Source of the DNA: Myceligenerans indicum
GTDB taxonomy: Bacteria; Actinomycetota; Actinomycetes; Actinomycetales; Cellulomonadaceae
Reading direction: 5' to 3'
DNA: 61,311 nucleotides
Assembly: GCF_016742955.1 (NCBI RefSeq)
Contig: NZ_JABBYC010000025.1
Coordinates: 1-61,311 of the forward strand
The position numbers and the translations under genes are program-made. Positions 43,816 to 51,749 of the stretch are shown here, one piece after another. Below the pieces are notes generated by a model, which searched no databases, was not told the DNA's origin, and was given only the letters and a program-made list of their open reading frames with translations. Numbering within the stretch: position 1 is the first letter of the stretch; each line of letters starts with the position of its first letter.

Positions 43816-45075
43816 TCACCGGACGAGGCCGGTGGCCGTGCTCAGCACACCGTCCAGGCCGGCCGTCCCGGCCACGCCGTCCACGGTCCCCTGGACCTGG
43901 CCGGCGACTCCGTCGGTCTCCTCGATCAGGCCGTCCACGGTCCCGGCACCACCGTCCGCGCCGGCCGCCGTGCCCGTCACACCGCCGACGGCACCCGTCA
44001 CACCGTCCACCGTGCCGCTCAGGCCGTCCACGGCACCGGCGGCATCGCCGACCGCGCCCGTCACGCCGTCCACCGGTCCGGTCGCGCCGTCCACGACACC
44101 GGCGGTCCCGGTCGCGCCGGTCACGATCCCGGCCACGCCGTCCACGAGAGTGAGCCCGTCGACCTCGCCCACCGCGTCCCGGACGGCAGGCGCCACGGCG
44201 TCGGCGACGGCACCCGGAGCCCCCTTCGCGGTGGCCTGGGCGGATCCCTTGACGGTGTCGGCCGCCACCAGCGCGCCGGGCACGATCCCGCGCTCGACCT
44301 GCCCGACCACCTCGGGCGCGACGTCGTCGGTCACGGCAGCGGCCGCGCCCGGCACGACCTTGTCCATGAGCGGACCCACCACGCCCGGCACGACTCCGTT
44401 CAGTGCCGTGGACATGGCGCTCGCCGCCGCACCGGTCCCCGGCGCGATGGTCGCGGGCAGACCGCGAAGCATGCCGGCGGCGAGGCGCGACACCCCTGAG
44501 GTGATGCCGGGAAGGTTCGAGACGACGTTCGCGGCGGGCGTCGTGACCTCTGCCACGGCTCCCGGGACCGCCTCGACGGCCCCGGGAGCCGCCGCGCCGG
44601 CGAAGCTCGCTGCCGAGTCGGCGGTCGAGCCCACCGCCTCGGTCGCGCCCTCGCTCGAGAACGCCGGCTGGGAGTAGTCCGGGGTGAGGTAGTCGGTCGG
44701 GGCGATCGCCGGGGGCAGGACGTCGCCGGCCACCGCCTCGGCCTGTCCGGCCACCGCCTCGGCCTGTCCTACGACGCCGCCGGCCTGCCCGAGGCCCGCC
44801 GACGCGTCGGGCAGCTCGGAGACGGGCAGCTCGGAGACGGGCAGCTCGCTGACGGGCAGTTCACTGACCGGCAGCTCGGAGACCAGGGCGTCGTGGTCCG
44901 GCAGGTCCACGACGTCCGTGGTGGGCAGGTCGCCGAGGTCGAGGTCTGGCTGCGGCAGCTCGGCCGCGATGGCCGGGGTGGCCGCGCCGGCTGCGGCCGT
45001 CGCGATGGCGACGGTCGCGATGGTCCGGGAGACCGGGGTGGGCCCGGCCTTCTTCTTCGATGCTGCGTGCTTCAA
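43816..45075 (-). CDS. Secreted Val-Asp-Gly repeat protein, paralogue A
   Basis: 419 residues. Signal peptide with KKK n-region and AIAA cleavage site near residue 37. The mature N-terminus shares LPTTDVVDLPDHDALVS with the protein at 45411-46166. Five SELPV repeats follow, then a Gln/Ala/Val repeat (EAVAGQAEAVAGQ), and a long C-terminal region of degenerate 7-residue units of the type xVDGVTG. No cysteine, enzyme motif or membrane anchor is seen. It starts at TTG, fixed by alignment with its paralogue (TTGAAGCAC in both), with GGGGG upstream as ribosome-binding site. Function unknown; a cell-surface or matrix protein is a guess. Confidence 0.7.
   Translation of the reverse strand: MKHAASKKKAGPTPVSRTIATVAIATAAAGAATPAIAAELPQPDLDLGDLPTTDVVDLPDHDALVSELPVSELPVSELPVSELPVSELPDASAGLGQAGGVVGQAEAVAGQAEAVAGDVLPPAIAPTDYLTPDYSQPAFSSEGATEAVGSTADSAASFAGAAAPGAVEAVPGAVAEVTTPAANVVSNLPGITSGVSRLAAGMLRGLPATIAPGTGAAASAMSTALNGVVPGVVGPLMDKVVPGAAAAVTDDVAPEVVGQVERGIVPGALVAADTVKGSAQATAKGAPGAVADAVAPAVRDAVGEVDGLTLVDGVAGIVTGATGTAGVVDGATGPVDGVTGAVGDAAGAVDGLSGTVDGVTGAVGGVTGTAAGADGGAGTVDGLIEETDGVAGQVQGTVDGVAGTAGLDGVLSTATGLVR
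44809..44883. repeat. Five 15-bp tandem repeats encoding SELPV
   Basis: GGGCAGCTCGGAGAC and close variants occur five times in tandem. Third-position differences between copies show the repeat is maintained at the protein level. Confidence 0.9.
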
Positions 45076-45250
45076 GGAGCTACCCCCATGGCTCTGGCGC
45101 GTTGCGCGATGTCAAATTTCCCCTTGCGTGCGCCGAAGCTAGTGCCGGACGAGGGGGTGAAAAAAGTCGACTCCGCGGGGGGCGATCCCACCAAAACACA
45201 CCAACAAGACAATTCAGCGTGGGCTACGAATTCGGCCCCGCCAGGGTTCC
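45076..45250 (-). promoter_or_regulatory. Conserved leader of paralogue A
   Basis: Blocks shared with the leader of paralogue B, in plus orientation from the start codon outward: GCGCGTTGCGCGA, CCCCTTGCGTGC, ACAAGACAATTCAGCGTGG (B: ACACGACAGTTCGGGGTGG) and GGTTCCGTGACGA. The first can fold as GCGC-GTT-GCGC. Spacing from start codon to the CRP-like site is 176 nt here and 172 nt in B. No ordinary -35/-10 pair is evident, so an alternative sigma factor may read the conserved middle block. Confidence 0.55.
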
Positions 45251-45264
45251 GTGACGAAGATCAC
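45251..45264 (-). promoter_or_regulatory. CRP/FNR-type operator upstream of paralogue A
   Basis: GTGA-CGAAGA-TCAC, followed by A, fits the GTGA-N6-TCAC core of CRP-type sites. The same core occurs at the same distance before paralogue B. The binding protein would be a CRP-family regulator; none is encoded in the window. Confidence 0.65.
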
Positions 45265-45367
45265 ATTCTCCAGGCCACAACGGCTCTCATCAGCGGTTTC
45301 ATGGGGCAACGATCGCACCGCGCCAGGGGCCTGCCGCAGGGCGCAGCAGTCTCGCCGCAAGAAGAAG

Positions 45368-45397
45368 CGCCCGGCCCCGCGGACGCGGGACCGGGCG
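45368..45397 (-). terminator. Terminator of the second VDG-repeat gene
   Basis: CGCCCGG and CCGGGCG flank a core in which CCCGCG-GA-CGCGGG pairs again, giving a long GC stem just after the stop codon at 45411. The remainder of the 335-nt gap 45076-45410 is the leader and CRP-like site of paralogue A plus about 100 nt in which I see nothing. Confidence 0.7.
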
Positions 45398-45410
45398 GCG
45401 GGTCGGCGGA

Positions 45411-46166
45411 TCAGCCGACGACGCCCGCGGCCGTGCCCAGCACGCCGCCCAGAGGAGCCACACCGGTGGCGGCGTCCTCGACCTGACCCGTCACGCCACC
45501 GACGATGTCGTCGCCCGGAATGCCAGAGACGGCACCCGCGGCGCCGTCCACGACGCCGGTCGCACCCGTCGCGCCGTCCACGACGCCGGCCACGCCGGTG
45601 ACGCCGCCGGCCTGGCTCATGACGCCCTGGACCACCGGCTCCGCCGCGGCCGTCGCGGCCTGCGGCGCACCCCTGGTCGCGCTCTCCGCCGTGCCCTTCA
45701 CGGCCTCGGCAGCGGCCAGCGCGCCCTGCACGGCGTCGCCCTGGCCCGCGAACCCGGGCAGGGAGTAGTTCGGGGCAACCTGCTCGACCGGGGCGATCGA
45801 CGCGGGCATCGCGCCCTCGGCGACTGCCTGAGCCTCGCCGGCAGCGGCCTCGGCCATGCCGACGACGGCTCCGGCGTCCCCGAGGTCCGCCAGATCGGCA
45901 GGGAGACCCGGGACCTTGACGCCCGGAAGGTCGGCGCCACGCGGACCGGCCACGACATCCTGGATGCCGGAGACCAGGGCGTCGTGGTCCGGCAGGTCCA
46001 CGATGTCGGTCGTGGGCAGGTTGTCCAGACCGAGGTCCGAGTGGGGCAGTTCGGCCGCCATGGCCGGGGTGGCCGCGCCGGCCGCAGCGGTCACGATCGC
46101 GACGGTCGCGATGGTGCGCGAGACCGGAACGGCCCCGGCCTTCTTCTTCGGTGCTACGTGCTTCAA
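45411..46166 (-). CDS. Secreted Val-Asp-Gly repeat protein, paralogue B
   Basis: 251 residues. Signal peptide VSRTIATVAIVTAAAGAATPAMA, then LPTTDIVDLPDHDALVS as in paralogue A. It lacks the SELPV repeats and has a shorter C-terminal repeat region (GVVDGATGATGVVDGAAG). The last part GVAPLGGVLGTAAGVVG corresponds to the end of A. The start is TTG 46166, with AGGGGG 9 nt upstream, by alignment with A; no in-frame ATG gives a sensible signal peptide. It follows hemY on the same strand but has its own conserved leader. Function unknown. Confidence 0.7.
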   Translation of the reverse strand: MKHVAPKKKAGAVPVSRTIATVAIVTAAAGAATPAMAAELPHSDLGLDNLPTTDIVDLPDHDALVSGIQDVVAGPRGADLPGVKVPGLPADLADLGDAGAVVGMAEAAAGEAQAVAEGAMPASIAPVEQVAPNYSLPGFAGQGDAVQGALAAAEAVKGTAESATRGAPQAATAAAEPVVQGVMSQAGGVTGVAGVVDGATGATGVVDGAAGAVSGIPGDDIVGGVTGQVEDAATGVAPLGGVLGTAAGVVG

Positions 46167-46337
46167 GGAACTAACCCCCTGGATCAGGCGCGTTGCGCGA
46201 ATTGAATCCCCTTGCGTGCCGCCGAAATTAGGCGGCAGGTGGAGAAGCGCGACATCGCACTTGTGGTTCGCCACACGCCAAAGAGCACCAACACGACAGT
46301 TCGGGGTGGAGCACGACGTGACCCACTCCGAGGTTCC
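46167..46337 (-). promoter_or_regulatory. Conserved leader of paralogue B
   Basis: Contains the same ordered blocks as the leader of paralogue A, including GCGCGTTGCGCGA, CCCCTTGCGTGC and ACACGACAGTTCGGGGTGG, with similar spacing. The bases between blocks have diverged, which argues that the blocks are under selection. Confidence 0.55.
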
Positions 46338-46351
46338 GTGACGAGAGTCAC
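46338..46351 (-). promoter_or_regulatory. CRP/FNR-type operator overlapping the hemY stop codon
   Basis: GTGA-CGAGAG-TCAC, 172 nt before the start of paralogue B. The TCAC half covers the hemY stop codon (46348-46350), so the site and the end of hemY are constrained together. Confidence 0.65.
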
Positions 46352-47847
46352 ATTTTGTCGTCCAGATGAGGCAAAGCGGGATCAGCCGTCGCGTCCGCGG
46401 AGGCGACGACCGCGGCGGCCTCCCGCGCCTGAGCGACGATCGCCGCCAGCCCCGTACCGGCCACCCAGCCGCCCGTGACCGCGAGCCCGGGAACGCCCCG
46501 CGCCACGTCGAGGAAGTGCTGGACCTGCGCGCGGTATGTGGGCGTGGGCGGCGGGAGCGCACCCTCCCAACGCTGGGTCACGAAGCCCCGCAGACGCCCG
46601 GTGAGGTCGGTGCCGAGCAGGGCGGACGCGTCGCGGACGGCTTCCTCTCGGGTGGGTTCCCGGCCTGGTTCGCCGATCCGCCCGTAGCTCAGCCGGACCA
46701 CATGCATCCCGGGTCCGGCCGCGTCGCGCACGCGCCGGGCGAGCCACGGCCACTTCGCCGTGGCATGAGTGAGCGCCTTGGCCCGCACCGGAGCCTGATC
46801 CCGGCCGCCGAGCCGCAGGTCGTCACCGGCGGCGACCAGCATCCCGGTCCCACGCGGCGCGGCGTCCAGCTCGGGCGCCGCGACCAGGAGTGCGGCGAGC
46901 CAGATATCGGCTCCCGGATCCGGGACCGGCAGCTCGGGCGAGGGCGAGGGCACCTCTTGTGTCCCCGGACGGGGCCCCGGTTGGCCTGGCCACCGCCGAA
47001 CGAGCAGGGGCGCCGCACCGGCGGTCGCCACCACCAGCCGGGCGGCCCGGAACACCACCGGCCCGTCCGGTGTGGCGGCGGTGACCACCCAGCCTCCGTC
47101 CGGGCCGATGTCCGTGACCCGGTGCGAGGTCCGCACGTCCAGCCGGCCCACCAGCTCGTCCACGAGCGCGTGCACACCACCGTCGATCCCTCGTACCGCG
47201 GCTCCGGGAGGCGCGGCGGCCCGCAGCGTCGCCACCGCGGCGGACAGCGACCCCGTCCGTTCGAACGCCGCCCGCAACCCGGGCGCCACGGCATCCACGT
47301 CGAGCCGGTCCAGCGGAGCGGAGTGCACCCCTGCGGCAACGGCGGAGACCAGCCGGTCGGTGATCCGCCGGCCCATGCGGGAGCGCACCAGTGCCCCGAG
47401 ATCACCGAGGTCGGCGACGCCCCGCGGCAGCACCCGGTCCAGGGTTCCCCGGAAGGCACCCGGCCAGCCCACGGCCCGGCGCACGTCCGCGGCCCAGGGG
47501 CGCGACGGGATCCCGAGCACGCCGGCAGCCGGAAGAGGGAAGGCCCTTCCGGCGGCGAACCCCCAGGCCCCGAGCGTGGCCGGCGCCTCGACCGGCAGCC
47601 CGAGCTCCTCCGCGAGACGCTCCACCGCGCCGCCACGCACGGCGAACGACTCGGCACCGAGATCGACCGGCACAGCGGGGAGCGACTCGAACGCTCCCCC
47701 GCGGACCGGGCCGCCGGCACGCTCCGAGGCCTCGAGCACCACGACCCGCATTCCGCGCCGGGTGAGCTCCCAGGCCGCGACGAGCCCCCCGATCCCGCCA
47801 CCGACGACGACGGCGTCGGTCCCGGCGGCCGACCGGTCTCGCCTCAT
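46348..47847 (-). CDS. hemY: Oxygen-dependent coproporphyrinogen/protoporphyrinogen oxidase
   Basis: FAD enzyme oxidising a porphyrinogen to the porphyrin. 499 residues. FAD-binding motif VVVGGGIGGLVAAWEL at residues 12-27, then VVVLEASERAGGPVRGG; C-terminal FAD region LAVTGGWVAGTGLAAIVAQA. In actinobacteria this family (CgoX) works on coproporphyrinogen III in the coproporphyrin-dependent route, so that is the likely reaction (family knowledge). It follows hemE by 49 nt and is probably co-transcribed. The next gene downstream is not hemQ/chdC, which often sits there. Confidence 0.92.
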   Translation of the reverse strand: MRRDRSAAGTDAVVVGGGIGGLVAAWELTRRGMRVVVLEASERAGGPVRGGAFESLPAVPVDLGAESFAVRGGAVERLAEELGLPVEAPATLGAWGFAAGRAFPLPAAGVLGIPSRPWAADVRRAVGWPGAFRGTLDRVLPRGVADLGDLGALVRSRMGRRITDRLVSAVAAGVHSAPLDRLDVDAVAPGLRAAFERTGSLSAAVATLRAAAPPGAAVRGIDGGVHALVDELVGRLDVRTSHRVTDIGPDGGWVVTAATPDGPVVFRAARLVVATAGAAPLLVRRWPGQPGPRPGTQEVPSPSPELPVPDPGADIWLAALLVAAPELDAAPRGTGMLVAAGDDLRLGGRDQAPVRAKALTHATAKWPWLARRVRDAAGPGMHVVRLSYGRIGEPGREPTREEAVRDASALLGTDLTGRLRGFVTQRWEGALPPPTPTYRAQVQHFLDVARGVPGLAVTGGWVAGTGLAAIVAQAREAAAVVASADATADPALPHLDDKM

Positions 47848-47896
47848 CGCCGACCCCGGCCGGCCGGAGCGCGCCGGACAGGCATCAGGTCCCCGA

Positions 47897-49000
47897 TCAC
47901 AGCGAGTGCGCCAGATCCACCACGCGGGTCAGCACCTCAGGGTCGGTGTCCGGCGGCACGCCGTGCCCGAGGTTCAGGACGTGGGCCGGAGCGGCGGAAC
48001 CCCGAGCCGCGACGTCCCGCACGTGCGCCTCGAGCACCGGCCAGGGCGCGGCCAGCAGCGCCGGATCGACATTGCCCTGCAGCGGCACACCGGGCAGCAC
48101 GCCGGCGGCCTCGTCCAGGGGAGTGCGGTAGTCCACACCCACGGCGTGGTCCCGCACGCCCGCGGACACCAGCACGTCACGCATCTCGCCGAGCAGGTGG
48201 CCGGTTCCGGTGCCGAAGTGGATCCCCGGCACCCCCAGGTCCGCCACGTGCGACAGCGCACGCGCCGACGCCCCGGCGACCCGGTCGGTGTAGTCGGCAC
48301 GGGAGAGCGACCCCGCCCACGAGTCGAAGAGCTGCACGGCCGACGCCCCCGCCTGGACCTGTGCCCGGAGAAAGGCGCCCGTGAGGTCCGCCGTCCAGGA
48401 CACGAGCCGGTTCCACGTCTCGGGAGCGGCGTGCATCATCGTCCGGGCCGCGAGGTGGTCCCGCGACGGGCGCCCCTGGCCGAGGTAGGCCGCCAGGGTG
48501 AAGGGCGCACCGCCGAACCCGATCAGGGGTGTCGAGCCCAGCTCGGCCACCGTGAGCGCCACGGCTTCCCGGATCGGCGTCAGCGCGTCGTCGTCCAGGG
48601 AACGGGCCACCAGGCGTTCGACGTCGTCGGCGGTGCGGTACGGCTGGTCCATGACCGGTCCGACGCCGGGAGCGATGTCCACACCGACGCCCGCCAGCCG
48701 GAGCGGCACCACGATGTCGCTGAAGAAGATTCCGGCGTCCACGCCGTGCCGGCGCACGGGCTGCAGCGTGATCTCCGACGCGAGGTCGGGCCGCAGGCAG
48801 GAGTCGAGCATGCTGGTGCCCTGCCGCACCTCGCGGTACTCCGGCAGGGACCGTCCCGCCTGACGCATGAACCAGACGGGGAGACGCTCCGGGCGGTCTC
48901 CCCGGAGGGCACGAACCAGCGGGGCCGACGCCGTCCGTCCGTCGACGAGCGGATGGTCGGCCGGAAGGGCTGCTCCGGGAGCGAGCGTGGCGAGGTTCAC
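47897..49000 (-). CDS. hemE: Uroporphyrinogen decarboxylase
   Basis: Decarboxylates the four acetate side chains of uroporphyrinogen III to give coproporphyrinogen III. 367 residues. The substrate-site motif PVWFMRQAGRSLPEYR (about residues 40-55) and IGFGGAPFTLAAYL are intact, as is the C-terminal LNLGHGVPPDTDPE. The GTG 49000 start is preceded by CACAAT with an 8-nt gap, a possible leaderless promoter. It diverges from hemA across only 49 nt, so the two promoters overlap and may be co-regulated. Confidence 0.96.
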   Translation of the reverse strand: MNLATLAPGAALPADHPLVDGRTASAPLVRALRGDRPERLPVWFMRQAGRSLPEYREVRQGTSMLDSCLRPDLASEITLQPVRRHGVDAGIFFSDIVVPLRLAGVGVDIAPGVGPVMDQPYRTADDVERLVARSLDDDALTPIREAVALTVAELGSTPLIGFGGAPFTLAAYLGQGRPSRDHLAARTMMHAAPETWNRLVSWTADLTGAFLRAQVQAGASAVQLFDSWAGSLSRADYTDRVAGASARALSHVADLGVPGIHFGTGTGHLLGEMRDVLVSAGVRDHAVGVDYRTPLDEAAGVLPGVPLQGNVDPALLAAPWPVLEAHVRDVAARGSAAPAHVLNLGHGVPPDTDPEVLTRVVDLAHSL

Positions 49001-49049
49001 GCTTACCGATTGTGCCCTGCGGCATGCCACCCAATAAAGTCGGAGGACT
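49001..49049. promoter_or_regulatory. Divergent hemE/hemA promoter region
   Basis: Only 49 nt separate the two GTG starts. Minus strand: CACAAT (49014-49009) for hemE. Plus strand: TAAAGT (49035-49040) and GGAGG (49042-49046) for hemA. Both RNA polymerase sites must overlap, so expression is probably coordinated or competitive. Confidence 0.55.
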
Positions 49050-50510
49050 GTGGTTCTCCTCTCCCTCACCGCCTCCCACCGCGAGCTCGACCTGGACGCG
49101 CTGGAACGCCTGTCCATGGGATCCGCGTCCGTGGGCCGTACCGTCGTACGCACCTGCGGGCCGGTCGAAGGGGCCGTGGTCATCTCCACGTGCAACAGGT
49201 TCGAGCTGTACCTCGACGTGGACGCACCGCTCGACGGCCACGCCGTCGGACACGCCACGCACCACGTCGCGGAACTCGTCGCCGAGGAGTCGGGGGTCAC
49301 GACGGAGGCCGCCGTCGACTCCTTCACCATCCGTACCGGGCCCGAGGTCACCGAGCACCTGTTCTCCGTGGCCACGGGACTGGACTCGATGGTCGTGGGC
49401 GAGCGGGAGATCGCCGGCCAGGTGAAGCGCTCGCTCGCCGTGGCCCGCGAGCAGGAGACCACCTCCAAGACGCTCGAACTCCTCTTCCAGACGGCGTCCC
49501 GCACGTCCAAGCGGGTCGGTTCCGAGACCGAGCTCGGCGCGGCCGGCCGGTCCGTGGTGTCGCTCGCGCTGGACCTGGCCGAGGACGAGGTCCCGCGCTG
49601 GGACTCCGCACGTGCCGTCCTGATCGGCACGGGATCGTATGCCGGCGCGTCGGTCGCGGCCCTGCGCGCCCGCGGCTGCGCCGACATCCGCGTGTACTCG
49701 CAGTCCGGGCGCGCCGCGCAGTTCGCCGTGTCCCATGGGGTCGACGCCGTCGACGACCTGGTCGAGGCCCTGGCTGACGCCGACGTCGTGGTCTCGTGCA
49801 GTGGTGCCCGCGGACGCGGCGCTCGTGGGGCGACGAGGACGGCCGATGCTGACGCGAGCCCGGCGGCGGGGCGGCACCCGGCACCCGGAGACCGTCCCGC
49901 CGCGGAGGCGAGCCTCGGCCACGTGCTCGACGCCGCCGCCGTCGTGCGGGCCCGGGAGCGCGCGGCCGACCGTGCGGGCGACGAGCCGGAGCCCGGCGCG
50001 CTGGTGATCCTGGACCTGGCGCTGCACCGGGACGTGGACCCGCACGTGGTGGACGTCGAGGGTGTGCTGCTCTACGACCTCGCCGGGCTGAAGGCGCACG
50101 CGCCCGCGGTGGCACGGGACGTCGTCGGGCACGCGCGGGGCATCGTGGGCGCCGCGGCGCGGGCCTTCGAGGAGACCCGGCTCGGGCGTGAGGCCGACGC
50201 CGCCGTGGTGGCGCTGCTGGACGAGGCCGAGGACCGGGTGCGGGCCGAGACCGACGCCGCTGTCGCGCGACTGGCCGCCGCACGCACGGCCGCCGGGGAT
50301 GCGGGGCCGACCCCGGAGGACGCCGACGAGATCGCCCGCGGCATCCGGCGCCGCGTACACGCCGACCTGCACCCGAGGATCGTCGCGGTACGCGCCGCGG
50401 CCCGGGAGCGGGCGAAGGCCCAGCAGGCCGAGGTCATCGAGGGCGCGGAGTCGATCGCCCGTGAGGCCGGCCAGAAGTCCTGCCCGGCCGGCCGATCCGG
50501 GAGTGCGTGA
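49050..50510 (+). CDS. hemA: Glutamyl-tRNA reductase
   Basis: NADPH-dependent reduction of glutamyl-tRNA to glutamate-1-semialdehyde, the first committed step of heme synthesis by the C5 route. 486 residues. The catalytic Cys lies in VISTCNRFELY (about residue 50), GLDSMVVGEREIAGQVK follows, and the NADPH fold has LIGTGSYAGASVAALRARG. The C-terminal dimerisation helix region is unusually Ala/Arg-rich and ends QKSCPAGRSGSA. An Ala/Asp-rich insertion near residues 255-290 (RTADADASPAAGRHPAPGD) is atypical. GTG start with GGAGG close upstream. Confidence 0.95.
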   Translation: MVLLSLTASHRELDLDALERLSMGSASVGRTVVRTCGPVEGAVVISTCNRFELYLDVDAPLDGHAVGHATHHVAELVAEESGVTTEAAVDSFTIRTGPEVTEHLFSVATGLDSMVVGEREIAGQVKRSLAVAREQETTSKTLELLFQTASRTSKRVGSETELGAAGRSVVSLALDLAEDEVPRWDSARAVLIGTGSYAGASVAALRARGCADIRVYSQSGRAAQFAVSHGVDAVDDLVEALADADVVVSCSGARGRGARGATRTADADASPAAGRHPAPGDRPAAEASLGHVLDAAAVVRARERAADRAGDEPEPGALVILDLALHRDVDPHVVDVEGVLLYDLAGLKAHAPAVARDVVGHARGIVGAAARAFEETRLGREADAAVVALLDEAEDRVRAETDAAVARLAAARTAAGDAGPTPEDADEIARGIRRRVHADLHPRIVAVRAAARERAKAQQAEVIEGAESIAREAGQKSCPAGRSGSA

Positions 50511-50557
50511 TCCCGGCCGAGGGACCGTGCGGATCTGACGCGCTGCTGTGAGATGCG

Positions 50558-50583
50558 CCGACGGAGCACGGTCGGATTTTTTT
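50558..50583 (+). terminator. Hairpin with T7 tract between hemA and hemC
   Basis: CCGAC, 8-nt loop, GTCGG, then A and seven T. The stem is short but the T-tract is the longest in the genomic part of the window. It lies 30 nt before hemC and could reduce or regulate read-through from hemA into hemCDBL. Confidence 0.6.
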
Positions 50584-50612
50584 CGGTGCGCTTCTGGGTG
50601 GAGACTGGGTTG

Positions 50613-51749
50613 GTGACCTCGACCCCCACGTCCGTCAGCACACCGTCCGGCGCCGACGCCGGTACCCCCATCCGCCTCGGCACTCGCGGCAGCGCCCTCG
50701 CCATGACGCAGAGCGGCACGGTCGCCCGCCGGATCGAGCACCTGACCGGGCGTCGGGTGGAACTCGTCCGGATCCGCACCGAGGGGGACGTGAGGACCGG
50801 CTCGCTCGCGAGCCTCGGCGGCACCGGGGTCTTCGTCACCGCGCTGCGCGAGGCGCTGCTCGACGGACGCTGCGACGTCGCCGTGCACTCGCTGAAGGAT
50901 CTGCCGACCACGCCGCACCCCGGGCTGACCTTCGTGACCCCGGAGCGGGAGGACCCGCGCGACGCCCTGTGCGCCCGCGACGGCCTCACCCTGGCCACGC
51001 TGCCGACCGGTGCACGGGTCGGCACGGGCTCCCCGCGACGGGCCGCGCAGGTTCGCGCGGTGCGCCCCGACCTCGAGGTCGTCGACATCCGCGGCAACGT
51101 GGGAACCCGGCTGGACCGCGCGCTGGGCCCCGAGGCGGACCTGGACGCCGTCGTGCTCGCCACGGCCGGCCTGAAGCGGGTCGACAAGACCGACGTGATC
51201 AGCGAGTACATCCCGGTCGAGACGATGGCGCCCGCGCCCGGGCAGGGAGCGCTGGCCGTGGAGGTCCGTACGGCCGACGTCGTGCCCGGCGACGCCGGGA
51301 CCGTTCCGGACACGGGCCTCGCGGACGCGCTCGCCGACCTCGACGACCCGGCCACGCGCCTGGCAGTTCTCGCGGAGCGCTCCGTTCTCGCCCGGCTGGA
51401 GGCCGGCTGCGCCGCGCCCGTCGGTGCGCACGCGGTGCTGTCCGACGGCGGTCTGCACCTGCGGTCCGCGGTGGCCGCGGTCAGCGGAGCCGGCCGCATC
51501 ACGCGGACCATGAGCGCGGACCTCGGCCCCTATGCCGCCGGGAACCGTGCATGCGCCGACCCCGAACTGGACGAGATCGCCCGGGACCTGGGCGTCCGCA
51601 TGGCCGAGTCGCTCCTGGCCCTCGGAGCCCACGAGCTGGCACCCCTGGGGTCACCGGTCACGCTCGCGACCGGCGTCCCGTCCGCCGTCGGCCCGGCGCC
51701 GGTCACCGACGCCGCGCGGCCCCTGCACGGCGACACGGAGAGGGCGTGA
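50613..51749 (+). CDS. hemC: Hydroxymethylbilane synthase (porphobilinogen deaminase)
   Basis: Polymerises four porphobilinogen into hydroxymethylbilane on a dipyrromethane cofactor. 378 residues. IRLGTRGSALAMTQS opens the fold, DVAVHSLKDLPT binds the substrate, SPRRAAQ and RGNVGTRLDR follow, and the cofactor Cys is in LEAGCAAPVGAHA. I chose GTG 50613, with GGAG 9 nt upstream. An Ala/Gly/Pro-rich C-terminal tail extends beyond the usual end. Overlaps hemD by GTGA. Confidence 0.95.
   Translation: MTSTPTSVSTPSGADAGTPIRLGTRGSALAMTQSGTVARRIEHLTGRRVELVRIRTEGDVRTGSLASLGGTGVFVTALREALLDGRCDVAVHSLKDLPTTPHPGLTFVTPEREDPRDALCARDGLTLATLPTGARVGTGSPRRAAQVRAVRPDLEVVDIRGNVGTRLDRALGPEADLDAVVLATAGLKRVDKTDVISEYIPVETMAPAPGQGALAVEVRTADVVPGDAGTVPDTGLADALADLDDPATRLAVLAERSVLARLEAGCAAPVGAHAVLSDGGLHLRSAVAAVSGAGRITRTMSADLGPYAAGNRACADPELDEIARDLGVRMAESLLALGAHELAPLGSPVTLATGVPSAVGPAPVTDAARPLHGDTERA

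Noticed and set aside
44809..44883. CRISPR array
   Set aside because: The 15-bp units are contiguous, in frame with coding sequence and have no spacers.
45100..45160. c-di-AMP (ydaO-type) riboswitch before the secreted-protein gene
   Set aside because: Considered because cell-wall genes in actinobacteria often carry it, but the conserved core of that riboswitch is not visible in either leader.
46167..46562. Upstream extension of paralogue B into the hemY region
   Set aside because: It would place 130 unrelated residues before the signal peptide; alignment with paralogue A fixes the TTG start at 46166.
48177..51632. 1151-codon minus-strand frame across hemE, hemA and hemC
   Set aside because: It is out of frame with hemE and antisense to hemA and hemC; it has no domain and crosses well-supported genes.
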